From UBA946 sp031550725 (GTDB lineage Bacteria > Bacillota > Clostridia > Oscillospirales > Ruminococcaceae), in NCBI GenBank assembly GCA_031550725.1, contig JAVBOH010000008.1:1-64000 (forward strand): DNA of 64,000 bases, given 5' to 3'. Below the pieces are notes generated by a model, which worked only from the letters and a program-made list of their open reading frames with translations, did not search any database and was not told the origin of the DNA. Each line of letters opens with the position of its first letter. Within the stretch, counting starts at the first letter, position 1. Position numbers and translations under genes: made by a program. Positions 1 through 7,875 of the stretch are shown in pieces.

Positions 1-13
1 ACGAATTCGAAGC

Positions 14-40
14 GGAGCGACGAGGGCGTCGCTCCCTACA
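14..40. repeat. REP-like palindrome, copy A
   Basis: Perfect inverted repeat GGAGCGACG / CGTCGCTCC around a 4-base loop, followed by CTACA. It is identical over 27 bases to the copy at 11198-11224 and to the reverse complement of the copy at 10503-10529. Those two flank the RAYT gene, so this is probably a dispersed copy of the same element. Confidence 0.8.
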
Positions 41-58
41 CCACAAAAGGTATATAGT

Positions 59-991
59 ATGCAAATTATTGATAAAGATGTAATTATAATCGGTGCAGGT
101 GCCGCTGGGCTTACTGCTGGAATATATGCGGCTCGTGCCTCACTCGACACACTAATACTTGAAAATGAGCTTATAGGCGGTCAGATGGCACAAAGCAATG
201 TCATCGAAAATTATCCTGCCTTTGAAAGTATTAGTGGTGCAGATTTAAGCGAAAAAATGCGGCATCAGGCTTTAAAATTTGGTGCTGTCATCGATGAATT
301 TGATATTATAAACAGCATTAGCCTTACCGATACCGAAAAGCTTATCACAACAACGAAAAACACATATAATACAAGGACAGTTATAATCTGCACAGGTGCA
401 TTGCCACGTAAGCTTAATATCGACGGTGAAACAAGGCTTACAGGCAAGGGTGTACATTATTGTGCGCTATGCGACAGCCACGCTTATATGGATAAGAATG
501 TTGTCGTTATAGGCGGCGGAAATTCAGCTCTTGAGGAGGCTTTATATCTATCGAAAACCGCACGTCATGTTACTATCATAAAGCGTAACAACAGTTTTTC
601 AGGCGATATGTCCTTGCTTAATAAAGTGAACAAAACAGCCAATATAGAAACGCTTACGGACACTGAAGTGCTTGGATTTAAGGGTACTTCATCGCTTGAA
701 GCGATACGCATTAAATCAAACGATACATCTAACGAAAGTCTGCTTGAAACTGACGGTGCATTTATTTATATTGGCAGAGTGCCATCGACAGATTTTATCA
801 AGGGACGAATACATTTGAACAAATCAGGATATATTATTACAGACGTTAATATGTGTACAAATATTGCGGGTGTTTATGCTGCTGGTGATGTTCGTGAAAA
901 ATTATACCGACAGATAATAACTGCAGCTGCTGATGGCGCATATGCTGCTCTTGGCGCTAAAAAATTTATAAACGAAACAAAGCTATATTGA
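59..991 (+). CDS. trxB: Thioredoxin reductase
   Basis: A 310-residue flavoprotein that moves electrons from NAD(P)H through FAD to a redox disulfide, normally reducing thioredoxin in the cytoplasm. Visible motifs are the FAD-binding GAGAAG near residue 12, the redox pair CALC (Cys135 and Cys138), the NADPH-binding GGGNSA near residue 152, and a C-terminal AAGDVREK FAD segment. The length is normal for the low-molecular-weight bacterial family. The start has AAAGG upstream. A glutaredoxin-like gene follows after 16 bases, so the two probably share a transcript and may be reductase and electron acceptor. The second pair, usually CATC or CAVC in this family, is CALC here, a conservative change. 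Confidence 0.95.
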   Translation: MQIIDKDVIIIGAGAAGLTAGIYAARASLDTLILENELIGGQMAQSNVIENYPAFESISGADLSEKMRHQALKFGAVIDEFDIINSISLTDTEKLITTTKNTYNTRTVIICTGALPRKLNIDGETRLTGKGVHYCALCDSHAYMDKNVVVIGGGNSALEEALYLSKTARHVTIIKRNNSFSGDMSLLNKVNKTANIETLTDTEVLGFKGTSSLEAIRIKSNDTSNESLLETDGAFIYIGRVPSTDFIKGRIHLNKSGYIITDVNMCTNIAGVYAAGDVREKLYRQIITAAADGAYAALGAKKFINETKLY

Positions 992-1007
992 AAGGAATTT
1001 ATATAAG

Positions 1008-1244
1008 ATGATAAAAGTGTTTTCATCCGATACCTGCGGTTATTGCAGAAAATTAAAAAGCTATCTCGACAGCAAGCATATTTCTTATGATGTGATTGAT
1101 GTCGGTGAATCATCCGATAATTATAAAAAGCTTATCGATGTTTCCGGTCAGTCTGGTATTCCTGTGTCGCTTTTTGATAACGGTGAAGTTGTTATCGGCT
1201 ATGATGTTGAGGGTATTGACAACCAGCTCGGGCTTATGTCATAA
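1008..1244 (+). CDS. Glutaredoxin-like protein
   Basis: A 78-residue single-domain thioredoxin-fold protein. The active site CGYC lies at about residues 11-14, right after the first beta strand (MIKVFSSDT), and the cis-proline segment IPVSLF and the GYD loop are where glutaredoxin and NrdH proteins have them. It probably reduces disulfides and may take electrons from the thioredoxin reductase encoded immediately upstream, as NrdH and clostridial glutaredoxin-like proteins do; that partnership is inferred from adjacency. The start has GAAAGGA upstream. A terminator follows at 1270-1300. Confidence 0.88.
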   Translation: MIKVFSSDTCGYCRKLKSYLDSKHISYDVIDVGESSDNYKKLIDVSGQSGIPVSLFDNGEVVIGYDVEGIDNQLGLMS

Positions 1245-1269
1245 TAATCGCACAGCTAAAAAAAGCAAG

Positions 1270-1300
1270 CTGCTTAGTTAAAATTTTTTATACTAAGCAG
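1270..1300 (+). terminator. Terminator after trxB-glutaredoxin
   Basis: CTGCTTAGT pairs with ACTAAGCAG, and TTTTGTTTTTT follows. This is a typical Rho-independent terminator 25 bases after the glutaredoxin stop. Confidence 0.85.
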
Positions 1301-1652
1301 TTTTGTTTTTTATTGATAAAAATATATCATATTATTATATATACTGTTGTAGATAATATACATATTAATGCACATTGCAAAAATACGTTAAATATCAAAT
1401 ACCTAATAATAAATTAATATTCTTATTTTAAAATTCTATATTCATAGACTATTTATTTTTGTCAATAATATTAATAGTCTATTTAAAATATTTGTAAATA
1501 TCTATATACTAGTAATATGGTAATCAAAGGAAATAGATAAAAATCAATTTTATTAAATTATTTTTATTTCAGAATTTTATTTTTTGATATAACTAAAATA
1601 AAAAAACCGATTATAAATGTATGGGCATTAATATGGAAGTAGGTGATATTGA
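1301..1652. other. AT-rich gap with an inverted repeat
   Basis: About 350 very AT-rich bases without a convincing ORF. They hold a perfect 10-base inverted repeat, ATAGACTATT (1444-1453) and AATAGTCTAT (1473-1482), 19 bases apart, a candidate operator for the XRE gene downstream. ATTAATGCACATTG at about 1366-1379 recurs near 44913. No promoter with both good hexamers was found. Confidence 0.5.
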
Positions 1653-1997
1653 ATGGGAAATATGTCCGCATATATAGGAAAACGTATTCGAAATTATCGT
1701 AATCAGTTAAACTTTAGTCAAGAAGAATTAGCAGAACGGTGTGGTCTGCATCCGACATATATTGGACAGCTTGAACGTGGTGAAAAAAATCCAACCATTG
1801 AAACAATTGGTAAAATATCAGCTGCTCTTAATGTCAGTATGAGCACATTGTTTGAAAAACTTGATGATATGAATAACGACAGTATTAATTCTTATCCCCT
1901 GACAGCATATCAGCTAGTTAATAATGCTGATGTTAATGAACAAGAACAATTAATTAATATATTGCAGGATATCATCAAATATAAAAAAATGGTTTAA
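1653..1997 (+). CDS. XRE-family transcriptional regulator
   Basis: A 114-residue DNA-binding protein. Residues about 8-63 are a textbook Cro/C1 helix-turn-helix (RIRNYRNQLNFSQEELAERC, then HPTYIGQLERGEKNPT), followed by a short C-terminal helical tail of unknown role. AGGTGA lies 8 bases before the ATG. The gene stands alone, bounded by a terminator at 2003-2036. It may regulate itself through the inverted repeat at 1444-1482; this is inference. Its target genes cannot be deduced from the sequence. Confidence 0.88.
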   Translation: MGNMSAYIGKRIRNYRNQLNFSQEELAERCGLHPTYIGQLERGEKNPTIETIGKISAALNVSMSTLFEKLDDMNNDSINSYPLTAYQLVNNADVNEQEQLINILQDIIKYKKMV

Positions 1998-2002
1998 ACT
2001 CA

Positions 2003-2036
2003 AAAGAGCTGCTGTGAAAATTCACAGCAGCTCTTT
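2003..2036. terminator. Bidirectional terminator
   Basis: A 16-bp perfect stem, AAAGAGCTGCTGTGAA with TTCACAGCAGCTCTTT, closed by a 2-base loop. It lies between the convergent XRE gene and the S1-domain gene and can serve both. Confidence 0.85.
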
Positions 2037-2049
2037 GCATTTTATATAA

Positions 2050-2598
2050 TTATTTACGTCTTGACGCACCCTTACGCTTGTTATCGATAATTTTTTTCAA
2101 ATCACCCATACGCTCATCGGAATTTTGCTTAAACTTGTTAAGCATATCCTCAAATGCAGCCTCAGGTGTTGGTGGAGTGCGGTCCTGCTGCGGTCTGTTA
2201 TTATCAAAACGCCTGCCGCCGCTGTTATTTCCGCCACGGTTGTATCCGCCGCCGCCGCTATTGCCGCTATTGTTTCCACCGCCGTTATTATATGGCTTCT
2301 TGTTAAAATCTCTCCTTGGTTGTCCGCCTTGTCCACCCTGTGAGTTTCTCTGAGGAGGCGGAGTGTCCATGGCTTTCTTTATAGAAAGTGATATCTTTCC
2401 GTCGTCACCAACAGAAAGAACCTTAACCTTTACAGCCTGTCCGTCTGTTAAATGATCCTTTATCTCGCTGACAAATGAGTTTGCTACCTCGCTGATATGT
2501 ACCATCCCTGTTGTTCCAGGCTCAAGCTCGACAAATGCTCCGAACTTCGTAATACCCGTAACCTTGCCCTCATAAATTTTTCCTACATCCAACTGCAT
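2050..2598 (-). CDS. S1-domain RNA-binding protein (YabR/GSP13-like)
   Basis: A 182-residue protein. Residues 1-73 are one S1 RNA-binding domain (VGKIYEGKVTGITKFGAFVEL, GMVHISEVA, DGKISLSIKKA). A long low-complexity tail rich in Gly, Asn, Arg and Gln follows, with repeated GGN, RGG-like and GYNRGG units, then a charged end with RKGASRRK. The position after divIC and yabQ matches yabR of Bacillus subtilis, which also carries a single S1 domain. It probably binds RNA or ribosomes. The RGG-like tail is longer and more disordered than in Bacillus YabR and could drive RNA binding or condensation (inference). Confidence 0.88.
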   Translation of the reverse strand: MQLDVGKIYEGKVTGITKFGAFVELEPGTTGMVHISEVANSFVSEIKDHLTDGQAVKVKVLSVGDDGKISLSIKKAMDTPPPQRNSQGGQGGQPRRDFNKKPYNNGGGNNSGNSGGGGYNRGGNNSGGRRFDNNRPQQDRTPPTPEAAFEDMLNKFKQNSDERMGDLKKIIDNKRKGASRRK

Positions 2599-2646
2599 AA
2601 AAAAATATTTAATCCTCTCATAATTATCAGTATGTTTTTATTCTTG

Positions 2647-2673
2647 AAAGAGCTGAAAATTTTTCAGTTCTTT
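2647..2673 (-). terminator. Attenuator-like hairpin between divIC and S1 gene
   Basis: AAAGAGCTGAAAA pairs with TTTTCAGTTCTTT across one base, with one G-T pair. It sits 34 bases past the divIC stop and could trim readthrough into the S1 gene. Confidence 0.45.
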
Positions 2674-2706
2674 AATGCCCATGATAGATAACCAGTACCC
2701 CGCAGA

Positions 2707-3048
2707 TTAATTTCTTGTAGTATCATAAAAACGTCTTTCATTAGGATATGCATAGCCAAGTGTGTCAATTGCGATACGCTCCATATAAGCACGTTCGTCA
2801 TCCTCTGACAATATAGCCTGATACTCCTCGTTCTCGACTTCCAAAACAGCAGCCTGCTCATTAAGTGCAACAAGCTCATGCCTTCTATCAGCAGTTTCAG
2901 CTTTTGTTCCGATGAAAGACATTGCACAGTATATAACAAAAGCAACAGCCGCAAGATGCATAATCAAGCTTAGAACAGGGTTACTTTTTTTCTTTTCACC
3001 GAGCAGCTTAGCACGTCTTTTTTTATCAATTCGATTAGCCTCGTTCAC
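2707..3048 (-). CDS. divIC: Septum formation initiator DivIC/FtsB
   Basis: A 113-residue bitopic membrane protein of the divisome. A basic cytoplasmic N-terminus (DKKRRAKLLGEKKK) leads into one membrane helix (PVLSLIMHLAAVAFVIYCAMSF, about 23-45). An extracytoplasmic coiled coil follows (LVALNEQAAVLEVENEEYQ), then the family-typical segment ERIAIDTLGYAYPNERRFYD. It would stabilise the FtsL/FtsQ-type complex. The GTG start is set by an AGGAGG 6 bases upstream. The order yabP-yabQ-divIC-S1 gene is the conserved Firmicutes arrangement, which supports the assignment. Confidence 0.92.
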   Translation of the reverse strand: MNEANRIDKKRRAKLLGEKKKSNPVLSLIMHLAAVAFVIYCAMSFIGTKAETADRRHELVALNEQAAVLEVENEEYQAILSEDDERAYMERIAIDTLGYAYPNERRFYDTTRN

Positions 3049-3156
3049 AGTAACCTCCTATTCCCCTTTTTATACAACATATATTTTCTTAATTCCAATT
3101 TATTTCTGAACCGTAACGTGAAACGTTTAAAAAATGTAATTTCAGCACACATTAAT

Positions 3157-3681
3157 TTATGTACGTTTCTTAGCTTTTTTATTATACAACAAAAGTACAT
3201 TCCATTTCAAGTGGTAAAATGGACTTCTTTTACCTTTTTCAACAACTTTATGACTTCGCACAAAAACAGATAAGAATTTTTGACGAATAAATAACGTAAT
3301 TTTTACTAACGGTGCAATAACAATAGAATATACCTTTTGTAATACCCTATAAATGGCAGTAAAAACACGTCTAATCACACCTGTAACCAAATTGCCAACA
3401 GTGACAATGTATAACACAAGCCCAATTATACTACCCGTAAAATAGAACACTCTGACTTGTCCCTTTCCCATAACAACAGAATACACGAAAATAGCAAATC
3501 CATAGCAAAGCCAGAAGATAATATCAAGCAAGCAAACTGCTCCTGCTTTCTTTGCAGGAGGGAAAATAATCCTTATAACACGAAAGCAGTCAAATAAAAT
3601 TCCTAAGGCAGCCCCTAAAGCAATAGCCAGTAAAAACAATTCCACCTGCTCCGAAATTGAAAAAAATGCTTCAAGTTTCAA
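3157..3681 (-). CDS. yabQ: Spore cortex biosynthesis protein YabQ
   Basis: A 174-residue protein with four hydrophobic segments in residues 10-115, including the family-like EQVELFLLAIALGAALGILFD and DIIFWLCYGFAIF, then a basic C-terminal region. YabQ is a mother-cell protein of the forespore outer membrane needed for cortex formation in B. subtilis. The TTG start follows GAGGATGG. It lies 16 bases after yabP and upstream of divIC, as in other spore formers. Confidence 0.9.
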   Translation of the reverse strand: MKLEAFFSISEQVELFLLAIALGAALGILFDCFRVIRIIFPPAKKAGAVCLLDIIFWLCYGFAIFVYSVVMGKGQVRVFYFTGSIIGLVLYIVTVGNLVTGVIRRVFTAIYRVLQKVYSIVIAPLVKITLFIRQKFLSVFVRSHKVVEKGKRSPFYHLKWNVLLLYNKKAKKRT

Positions 3682-3697
3682 AACTTATATACCATCC

Positions 3698-3976
3698 TCA
3701 CCTGAATAATTTACCTATCACAGAAAGTGGTGAATGTCTGTCCTTATCGCCATAAACAATCGACCAGATATCACCCTCAATATTCATTTCTCCGCTGTCA
3801 ACAGACATATCATTAACGTGCAAATCCTTACCCTTGACAGTCATTTCACCCATCTGTGTATATAGCAGCACAGTGTTTTCATCGAAGTGGTCAACATCGG
3901 TAACACCCGATATCGACAGATTTTTACGTCCCTCCAGTATTAAATTATGTATTGGTGCAGTTTTGTTTTCATTCAT
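3698..3976 (-). CDS. yabP: Sporulation protein YabP
   Basis: A 92-residue YabP/YqfC-family protein (HNLILEGRKNLSISGVTDVDHFDENTVLLYTQMGEMTVKGKDLHV). YabP is produced in the mother cell and, with YabQ, is needed for spore cortex assembly. I chose the ATG at 3976 because an upstream in-frame ATG overlaps the Shine-Dalgarno GAAAGGA itself. It is first in the reverse-strand sporulation/division block and divergent from spoIIP. The hslR/yabO gene often found upstream is absent from the window. Confidence 0.9.
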   Translation of the reverse strand: MNENKTAPIHNLILEGRKNLSISGVTDVDHFDENTVLLYTQMGEMTVKGKDLHVNDMSVDSGEMNIEGDIWSIVYGDKDRHSPLSVIGKLFR

Positions 3977-4104
3977 TTTAATTACCATCCTTTCGAGAAC
4001 TATATCCTTTTTATATTGTTATGTGCAGAGCTTGTTCTTTATGATTAAATTTCTGAAATATTATGCTTATCTCATGCATATATTTTATCATAAACGCCGT
4101 GTCG

Positions 4105-4156
4105 CAAAAGATAAAATTTATATGCGGCAGGATAAATTTTATATGTTTAAAAAGAA
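4105..4156 (+). promoter_or_regulatory. Direct repeat upstream of spoIIP
   Basis: Two near-identical 15-base AT-rich units, GATAAAATTTATATG and GATAAATTTTATATG, lie in tandem before the spoIIP Shine-Dalgarno AAAGGA. They may be a regulatory site; no clear sporulation-sigma promoter was recognised. Confidence 0.3.
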
Positions 4157-4168
4157 AGGATAATTTCT

Positions 4169-5392
4169 ATGAGAAACAAAAGATACCGCAAAAATTCAAA
4201 ACTGCGAATGATTGCAGCCACAGGAACATTCCTGCTTTTGTCACCACTTATGGTAATGGCAATTGCCGCCACAGCACCGTCAGCCGATACAGCAATCTTT
4301 TATGCTGCCAATACTTCTGCAAAATTAGCAGTCGGTGATATTTTTTTATCGCCATCTGACATTACAGCGAATAATTCACCAATAAACGCCAATAATAAAA
4401 GTAATATTCAGTATGCGCATTTGTCGCTTGATAATATACCAACTTCGCCGCAAAAGCTAAGACATCTGCTTGATTTTGACGACAGCCTGATGCTGTCATA
4501 CGGCTCGCTTGATATGCCATCCAGCGCCAACGAGGAGCTGTATGTTGACGACAGCAGTATTGATGCAGGACCACAGCCATATCCTGAAAAAATCGAAAGT
4601 CATGATGGTACAATCGCATTTGTTCAATACGGAACGTATAATGGGGATGAATTTATACATCTTGACAAAACAGGTCAAGTCAAAAATGTGACATACCTTT
4701 CAAACGATGTGCTTTTGGAAGAAAGCCGCAAAGGGATTGAATTTACAATAGAAAAAAATGGTGAGCCGCAAATTCTTATTATGCATACGCACACAACCGA
4801 AAGCTTTGAACCATATGAACGTGACTTCTTTGATTCATCCTTCTCATCACGTACAACCGATGAGCGAATGAATGTTGTCGCTGTTGGAAATGCTATTCAA
4901 AAAGAACTTGAGGATGCAGGAATTGCAGTTATCCATGATACCGAAATGTATGACTATCCATCCTATAACGGCTCATATGACAGAAGCCGTGTTAGTGTTG
5001 AAAGAATTTTAGAGGAATATCCATCGATAAAAATAGTTCTTGACATCCACCGTGACTCAATTGAACGTGATGATGGCACAAGAATTGCACCGCTTACAGA
5101 AATAAACGGTAAAAATGCCGCACAGGTAATGATAATAAGTGGCTGTGATGACGGCACAATGGATATGCCAAATTATTTGCAGAACTTCAGGTTTGCCTCC
5201 AAGCTTGAAACACAGCTTGAAACGGACTATCCAACCTTAACACGTCCTGTCTTGTTTGATTACCGAAAATATAACCAAGACCTCACAACAGGCTCACTGC
5301 TCATTGAAGTAGGCGGTCATGGAAACAGCATAGACCAAGCAATTTACAGCGGTACTCTTGTTGGTAAATCCCTTGTGAATGCACTTACATAA
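4169..5392 (+). CDS. spoIIP: Stage II sporulation protein P
   Basis: A 407-residue cell-wall hydrolase. An N-terminal membrane anchor (MIAATGTFLLLSPLMVMAIA, about residues 14-33) precedes a variable linker and a C-terminal amidase/endopeptidase domain beginning ILIMHTHTTESFEPY near residue 203. LDIHRDSIE and LLIEVGGHGNS supply further conserved His and acidic residues. With SpoIID and SpoIIM, SpoIIP thins septal peptidoglycan during engulfment. The start has AAAGGA upstream. It is divergent from yabP, and spoIID, spoIIM and gpr are not in the window. Confidence 0.95.
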   Translation: MRNKRYRKNSKLRMIAATGTFLLLSPLMVMAIAATAPSADTAIFYAANTSAKLAVGDIFLSPSDITANNSPINANNKSNIQYAHLSLDNIPTSPQKLRHLLDFDDSLMLSYGSLDMPSSANEELYVDDSSIDAGPQPYPEKIESHDGTIAFVQYGTYNGDEFIHLDKTGQVKNVTYLSNDVLLEESRKGIEFTIEKNGEPQILIMHTHTTESFEPYERDFFDSSFSSRTTDERMNVVAVGNAIQKELEDAGIAVIHDTEMYDYPSYNGSYDRSRVSVERILEEYPSIKIVLDIHRDSIERDDGTRIAPLTEINGKNAAQVMIISGCDDGTMDMPNYLQNFRFASKLETQLETDYPTLTRPVLFDYRKYNQDLTTGSLLIEVGGHGNSIDQAIYSGTLVGKSLVNALT

Positions 5393-5401
5393 TGTTTTTT
5401 T

Positions 5402-5433
5402 GTAACGGTCAGCCACATAGGGCTGACCGTTAC
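5402..5433. repeat. Perfect 13-bp palindromic stem
   Basis: GTAACGGTCAGCC pairs perfectly with GGCTGACCGTTAC around ACATAG. The stem extends through flanking T and A runs, because T-tracts precede and A-tracts follow. That is the reverse of a normal terminator, so its role is unclear, although it may still end spoIIP transcription. Confidence 0.6.
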
Positions 5434-5450
5434 AAAAATTATGATTTTTA

Positions 5451-5472
5451 GGGTGACCATGCGTAGTCACCC
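5451..5472. repeat. Second small palindrome
   Basis: GGGTGAC pairs with GTCACCC around an 8-base loop, 17 bases after the first palindrome. AATTTTAT follows, so it might be a weak terminator. Confidence 0.45.
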
Positions 5473-5518
5473 AATTTTATAACATATAATATGTATCATT
5501 AATAAAGGATGTAAAAAA

Positions 5519-5752
5519 ATGCGAATTTTAAGCAAAATCACCATTTCACATGAGGAAAAACAACGCAGACGAATTATATACAGCATTGCATCTGTAATGC
5601 TGATGGCAATATTTTTATACGGTTTTATCACGGTTTATGTCAACTCATATAACATCATGCATGAAGAACCGATGATTGTTCTTAATTTTTATCAGACTAG
5701 TGACGGTATTGCAGTTGTGGTTTTTAATCACAGATATAATATCTCTTTATAA
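5519..5752 (+). CDS. Small single-pass membrane protein, unknown
   Basis: A 77-residue protein I do not recognise. A basic N-terminus (EEKQRRR) leads into one membrane helix (IIYSIASVMLMAIFLYGFITVYV, about 21-43) and a short extracytoplasmic tail ending in VVVFNHRYNISL. The start has AAAGGATG about 8 bases upstream. It lies between spoIIP and the ClpP-like gene on the same strand; the promoter at 5895 begins the next unit, so this gene is separate or follows spoIIP. The composition resembles a real small protein, but no function can be given. Confidence 0.6.
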   Translation: MRILSKITISHEEKQRRRIIYSIASVMLMAIFLYGFITVYVNSYNIMHEEPMIVLNFYQTSDGIAVVVFNHRYNISL

Positions 5753-5894
5753 TGCACAATTCATAATTTCCTCTGTGGAGGGAAATTTCTTTTTTAATGC
5801 AAGTTACGACAAATTTTGTAGCAGAACGTTGTTCCCTACTGCTTTTTCTACATTAAAATTTATGATTAAAAATAAATAAACAACGCTTTAAACA

Positions 5895-5923
5895 TTGACT
5901 TTAACGGCAAAATAAGGTATACT
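5895..5923 (+). promoter_or_regulatory. Promoter for the ClpP-like gene
   Basis: TTGACT, a 17-base spacer, then TATACT. The start codon is about 120 bases downstream, and the leader contains a GAAATAC/GTATTTC hairpin. Confidence 0.75.
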
Positions 5924-6042
5924 AATTAATGTGTATAATTGTTTCCAAACGGCATATTTTATTAATGTACGAAATACTGCAAATGCAATTTTTGGAATTG
6001 TGTATTTCATTTTAATGATATAATGCGAAAGGAAATAAAATT

Positions 6043-6786
6043 ATGCCAGTTGTTTCTAATGAAAATCCAGATAATAATGATATCCAGTCAACATCTGAAA
6101 ACACAGAAAATTGTGCTGAAAAAAATGACATGATTGAAAGCACTGGTGAGGTCGTTTCACAAAACTCAAAGCACCTTATCCATTGTCTGAATATAATCGG
6201 TCAGATTGAGGGGCATTATCTTCTCCCAGACACCAACAAAACCACAAAATATGAGCATATAATTCCTGCGTTGATTGCAATTGAACAGGACAGGTCTATT
6301 GAGGGTCTGCTGATAATTTTGAACACAGTCGGTGGTGATGTTGAAGCAGGGCTTGCTATTGCTGAACTTATTGCAAGCATGAAAACTCCAACTGTATCAA
6401 TTGTTGTTGGCGGAGGACATTCGATTGGTGTGCCTTTAGCAGTTGCTGCTAAACGTTCTTTTATTGTTCCTAGTGCGACTATGACCATTCATCCTGTCCG
6501 CATGAATGGTACTGTTTTAGGTGTTCAGCAGGCGTTTGACTACTTCAATAAAATGCAGGAGCGCATTGTGAATTTTGTAACTGCACACAGTTCTATTTCA
6601 AAGGAAACATTCAATAAATTTGTTAAAAACACAGACGAGCTTGTTATGGATATCGGCACAACGCTAGAAGGCTCTGATGCCGTTAAAGAAGGTTTAATAG
6701 ACTCGATGGGCGGTCTTTCCGATGCGTTAACAGCACTTTATGAAATGATTGAAAATACTGAACTTAGGTATGATGATACCGAATGA
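6043..6786 (+). CDS. ClpP-family protease, TepA-like
   Basis: A 247-residue serine protease of the ClpP/crotonase fold. A polar, acidic N-terminal extension of about 45 residues precedes the core. Catalytic Ser lies in VGGGHSIGVP (near residue 128) and His in TIHPVRM (near 151), with an Asp-bearing loop around IGTTLEGSDAVKEGLID. The motifs and HPVR wording match the TepA/YmfB group rather than housekeeping ClpP. B. subtilis TepA lies next to spoIIIE and has been linked to protein export and sporulation; here ftsK/spoIIIE lies two genes downstream, which supports TepA. The ATG has GAAAGGA upstream. Confidence 0.85.
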   Translation: MPVVSNENPDNNDIQSTSENTENCAEKNDMIESTGEVVSQNSKHLIHCLNIIGQIEGHYLLPDTNKTTKYEHIIPALIAIEQDRSIEGLLIILNTVGGDVEAGLAIAELIASMKTPTVSIVVGGGHSIGVPLAVAAKRSFIVPSATMTIHPVRMNGTVLGVQQAFDYFNKMQERIVNFVTAHSSISKETFNKFVKNTDELVMDIGTTLEGSDAVKEGLIDSMGGLSDALTALYEMIENTELRYDDTE

Positions 6787-6828
6787 ATACTGTATCATCT
6801 AAATGTGTATGTTAAATTTATTTATTTT

Positions 6829-6868
6829 TGTAGGGGCGACTATAACGCTGTGATGCATCGCCTCTACA
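6829..6868. repeat. REP-like palindrome, copy F
   Basis: TGTAGGGGCGA at the left and TCGCCTCTACA at the right (10 of 11 bases pair) enclose 18 bases. It shares the TGTAGGG/CCCTACA-type ends of the family. Confidence 0.65.
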
Positions 6869-6904
6869 TTAAATTCCACATAAAATTAGGAGGGCATATT
6901 ATTT

Positions 6905-7804
6905 ATGTCAATTTTAGAAGCTATAATTCAAGGTATCGTACAAGGTTTATCAGAGTTTCTGCCGATATCAAGTTCGGGTCATTTATCCTTAGTTCAGCAT
7001 TTTTTCGGTCTTGATGGTGAAAATGCTGTCGCTATGACAATTCTCATGCATTTAGGCACACTTGTTGCAGTATTTATTGCATTCTGGGGGACAATAAAAA
7101 AGCTTATCATTGAGGCTTTCGCTATGTTAAAGGATATCTTCACAGGTAAATTCAAATGGAAAGAAATGAATCAGCAGCGCAGATTTATCATGATGATAAT
7201 TGTTTCGATACTTCCGCTTTTTGCTTTTTACATATTTAAGGATTTTTTTGCAGGACTTGCTTCGGACAGCGATATTATCGTTGAGGGTGTGGCATTTATC
7301 TACACTGCAGCACTTCTATTTATCAGCTCTAAAGCAAAAAACGGCACACGTCTTGCAGGCGAAACTACTGTTAAATCAGCACTTTTTATCGGCGTGTTTC
7401 AAGGAATTGCACTAGTTCCAGGTATATCACGTTCAGGCTCAACAATTTCAGCAGGACTTATGACCGGTCTTAAAAGACAAGAGGCTGTTGAATACAGCTT
7501 TATACTTGGCATACCTGTTATTTTAGCAGGTGCATTGGTTGAGTTCAAGGACTTAGGCGAAAGCACTGTAAAAATTGATATACTGCCTGTTATTGTTGCA
7601 TTTATCGTGTCTGCTGTTGTTGGGTTTTTATCTATCAAACTTATTAAATACTTGATTTTGTCCGACAGATTTGTCATCTTCGCTTATTATACCCTTGTGC
7701 TTGGTATTGTGGTTATTTGTATGGGTATTTATGAAAAAGTTACTGGCAATAGAATTACCTTCGGTGAAAATGCGGTTAATACGCTTAGCGCATGGCTGGG
7801 ATGA
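6905..7804 (+). CDS. uppP: Undecaprenyl-diphosphatase
   Basis: A 299-residue polytopic membrane enzyme of the BacA/UppP family, which dephosphorylates undecaprenyl pyrophosphate to recycle the cell-wall lipid carrier and can give bacitracin tolerance. Both signature segments are present: GLSEFLPISSSGHL near residues 14-27 and PGISRSGSTI near 174-183. Several membrane helices follow the expected pattern. A TTAGGAGG ribosome site precedes the ATG. It sits between the TepA-like gene and ftsK, each separated by a REP-like palindrome. Confidence 0.95.
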   Translation: MSILEAIIQGIVQGLSEFLPISSSGHLSLVQHFFGLDGENAVAMTILMHLGTLVAVFIAFWGTIKKLIIEAFAMLKDIFTGKFKWKEMNQQRRFIMMIIVSILPLFAFYIFKDFFAGLASDSDIIVEGVAFIYTAALLFISSKAKNGTRLAGETTVKSALFIGVFQGIALVPGISRSGSTISAGLMTGLKRQEAVEYSFILGIPVILAGALVEFKDLGESTVKIDILPVIVAFIVSAVVGFLSIKLIKYLILSDRFVIFAYYTLVLGIVVICMGIYEKVTGNRITFGENAVNTLSAWLG

Positions 7805-7813
7805 TGAATGTTA

Positions 7814-7843
7814 TGTAGGGACGTCAAGGATGTCTTCCCTACA
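7814..7843. repeat. REP-like palindrome, copy G
   Basis: TGTAGGGA (7814-7821) and TCCCTACA (7836-7843) are exact inverted repeats around a 14-base centre. It lies in the 70-base gap between uppP and ftsK. Confidence 0.7.
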
Positions 7844-7875
7844 TTAATAAAGACTATTTGAAAAGGATGTTGAAA

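Noticed and set aside
2078..2353. Pro/Leu-rich open frames antisense to the S1 gene's Gly-rich tail
   Set aside because: They come from the GC-rich repeat read on the other strand, have no ribosome sites, and lie entirely inside a well-supported gene.
5676..5879. 67-codon frame after the small membrane protein gene
   Set aside because: It overlaps that gene out of frame, lacks a start signal and looks like AT-rich noise.
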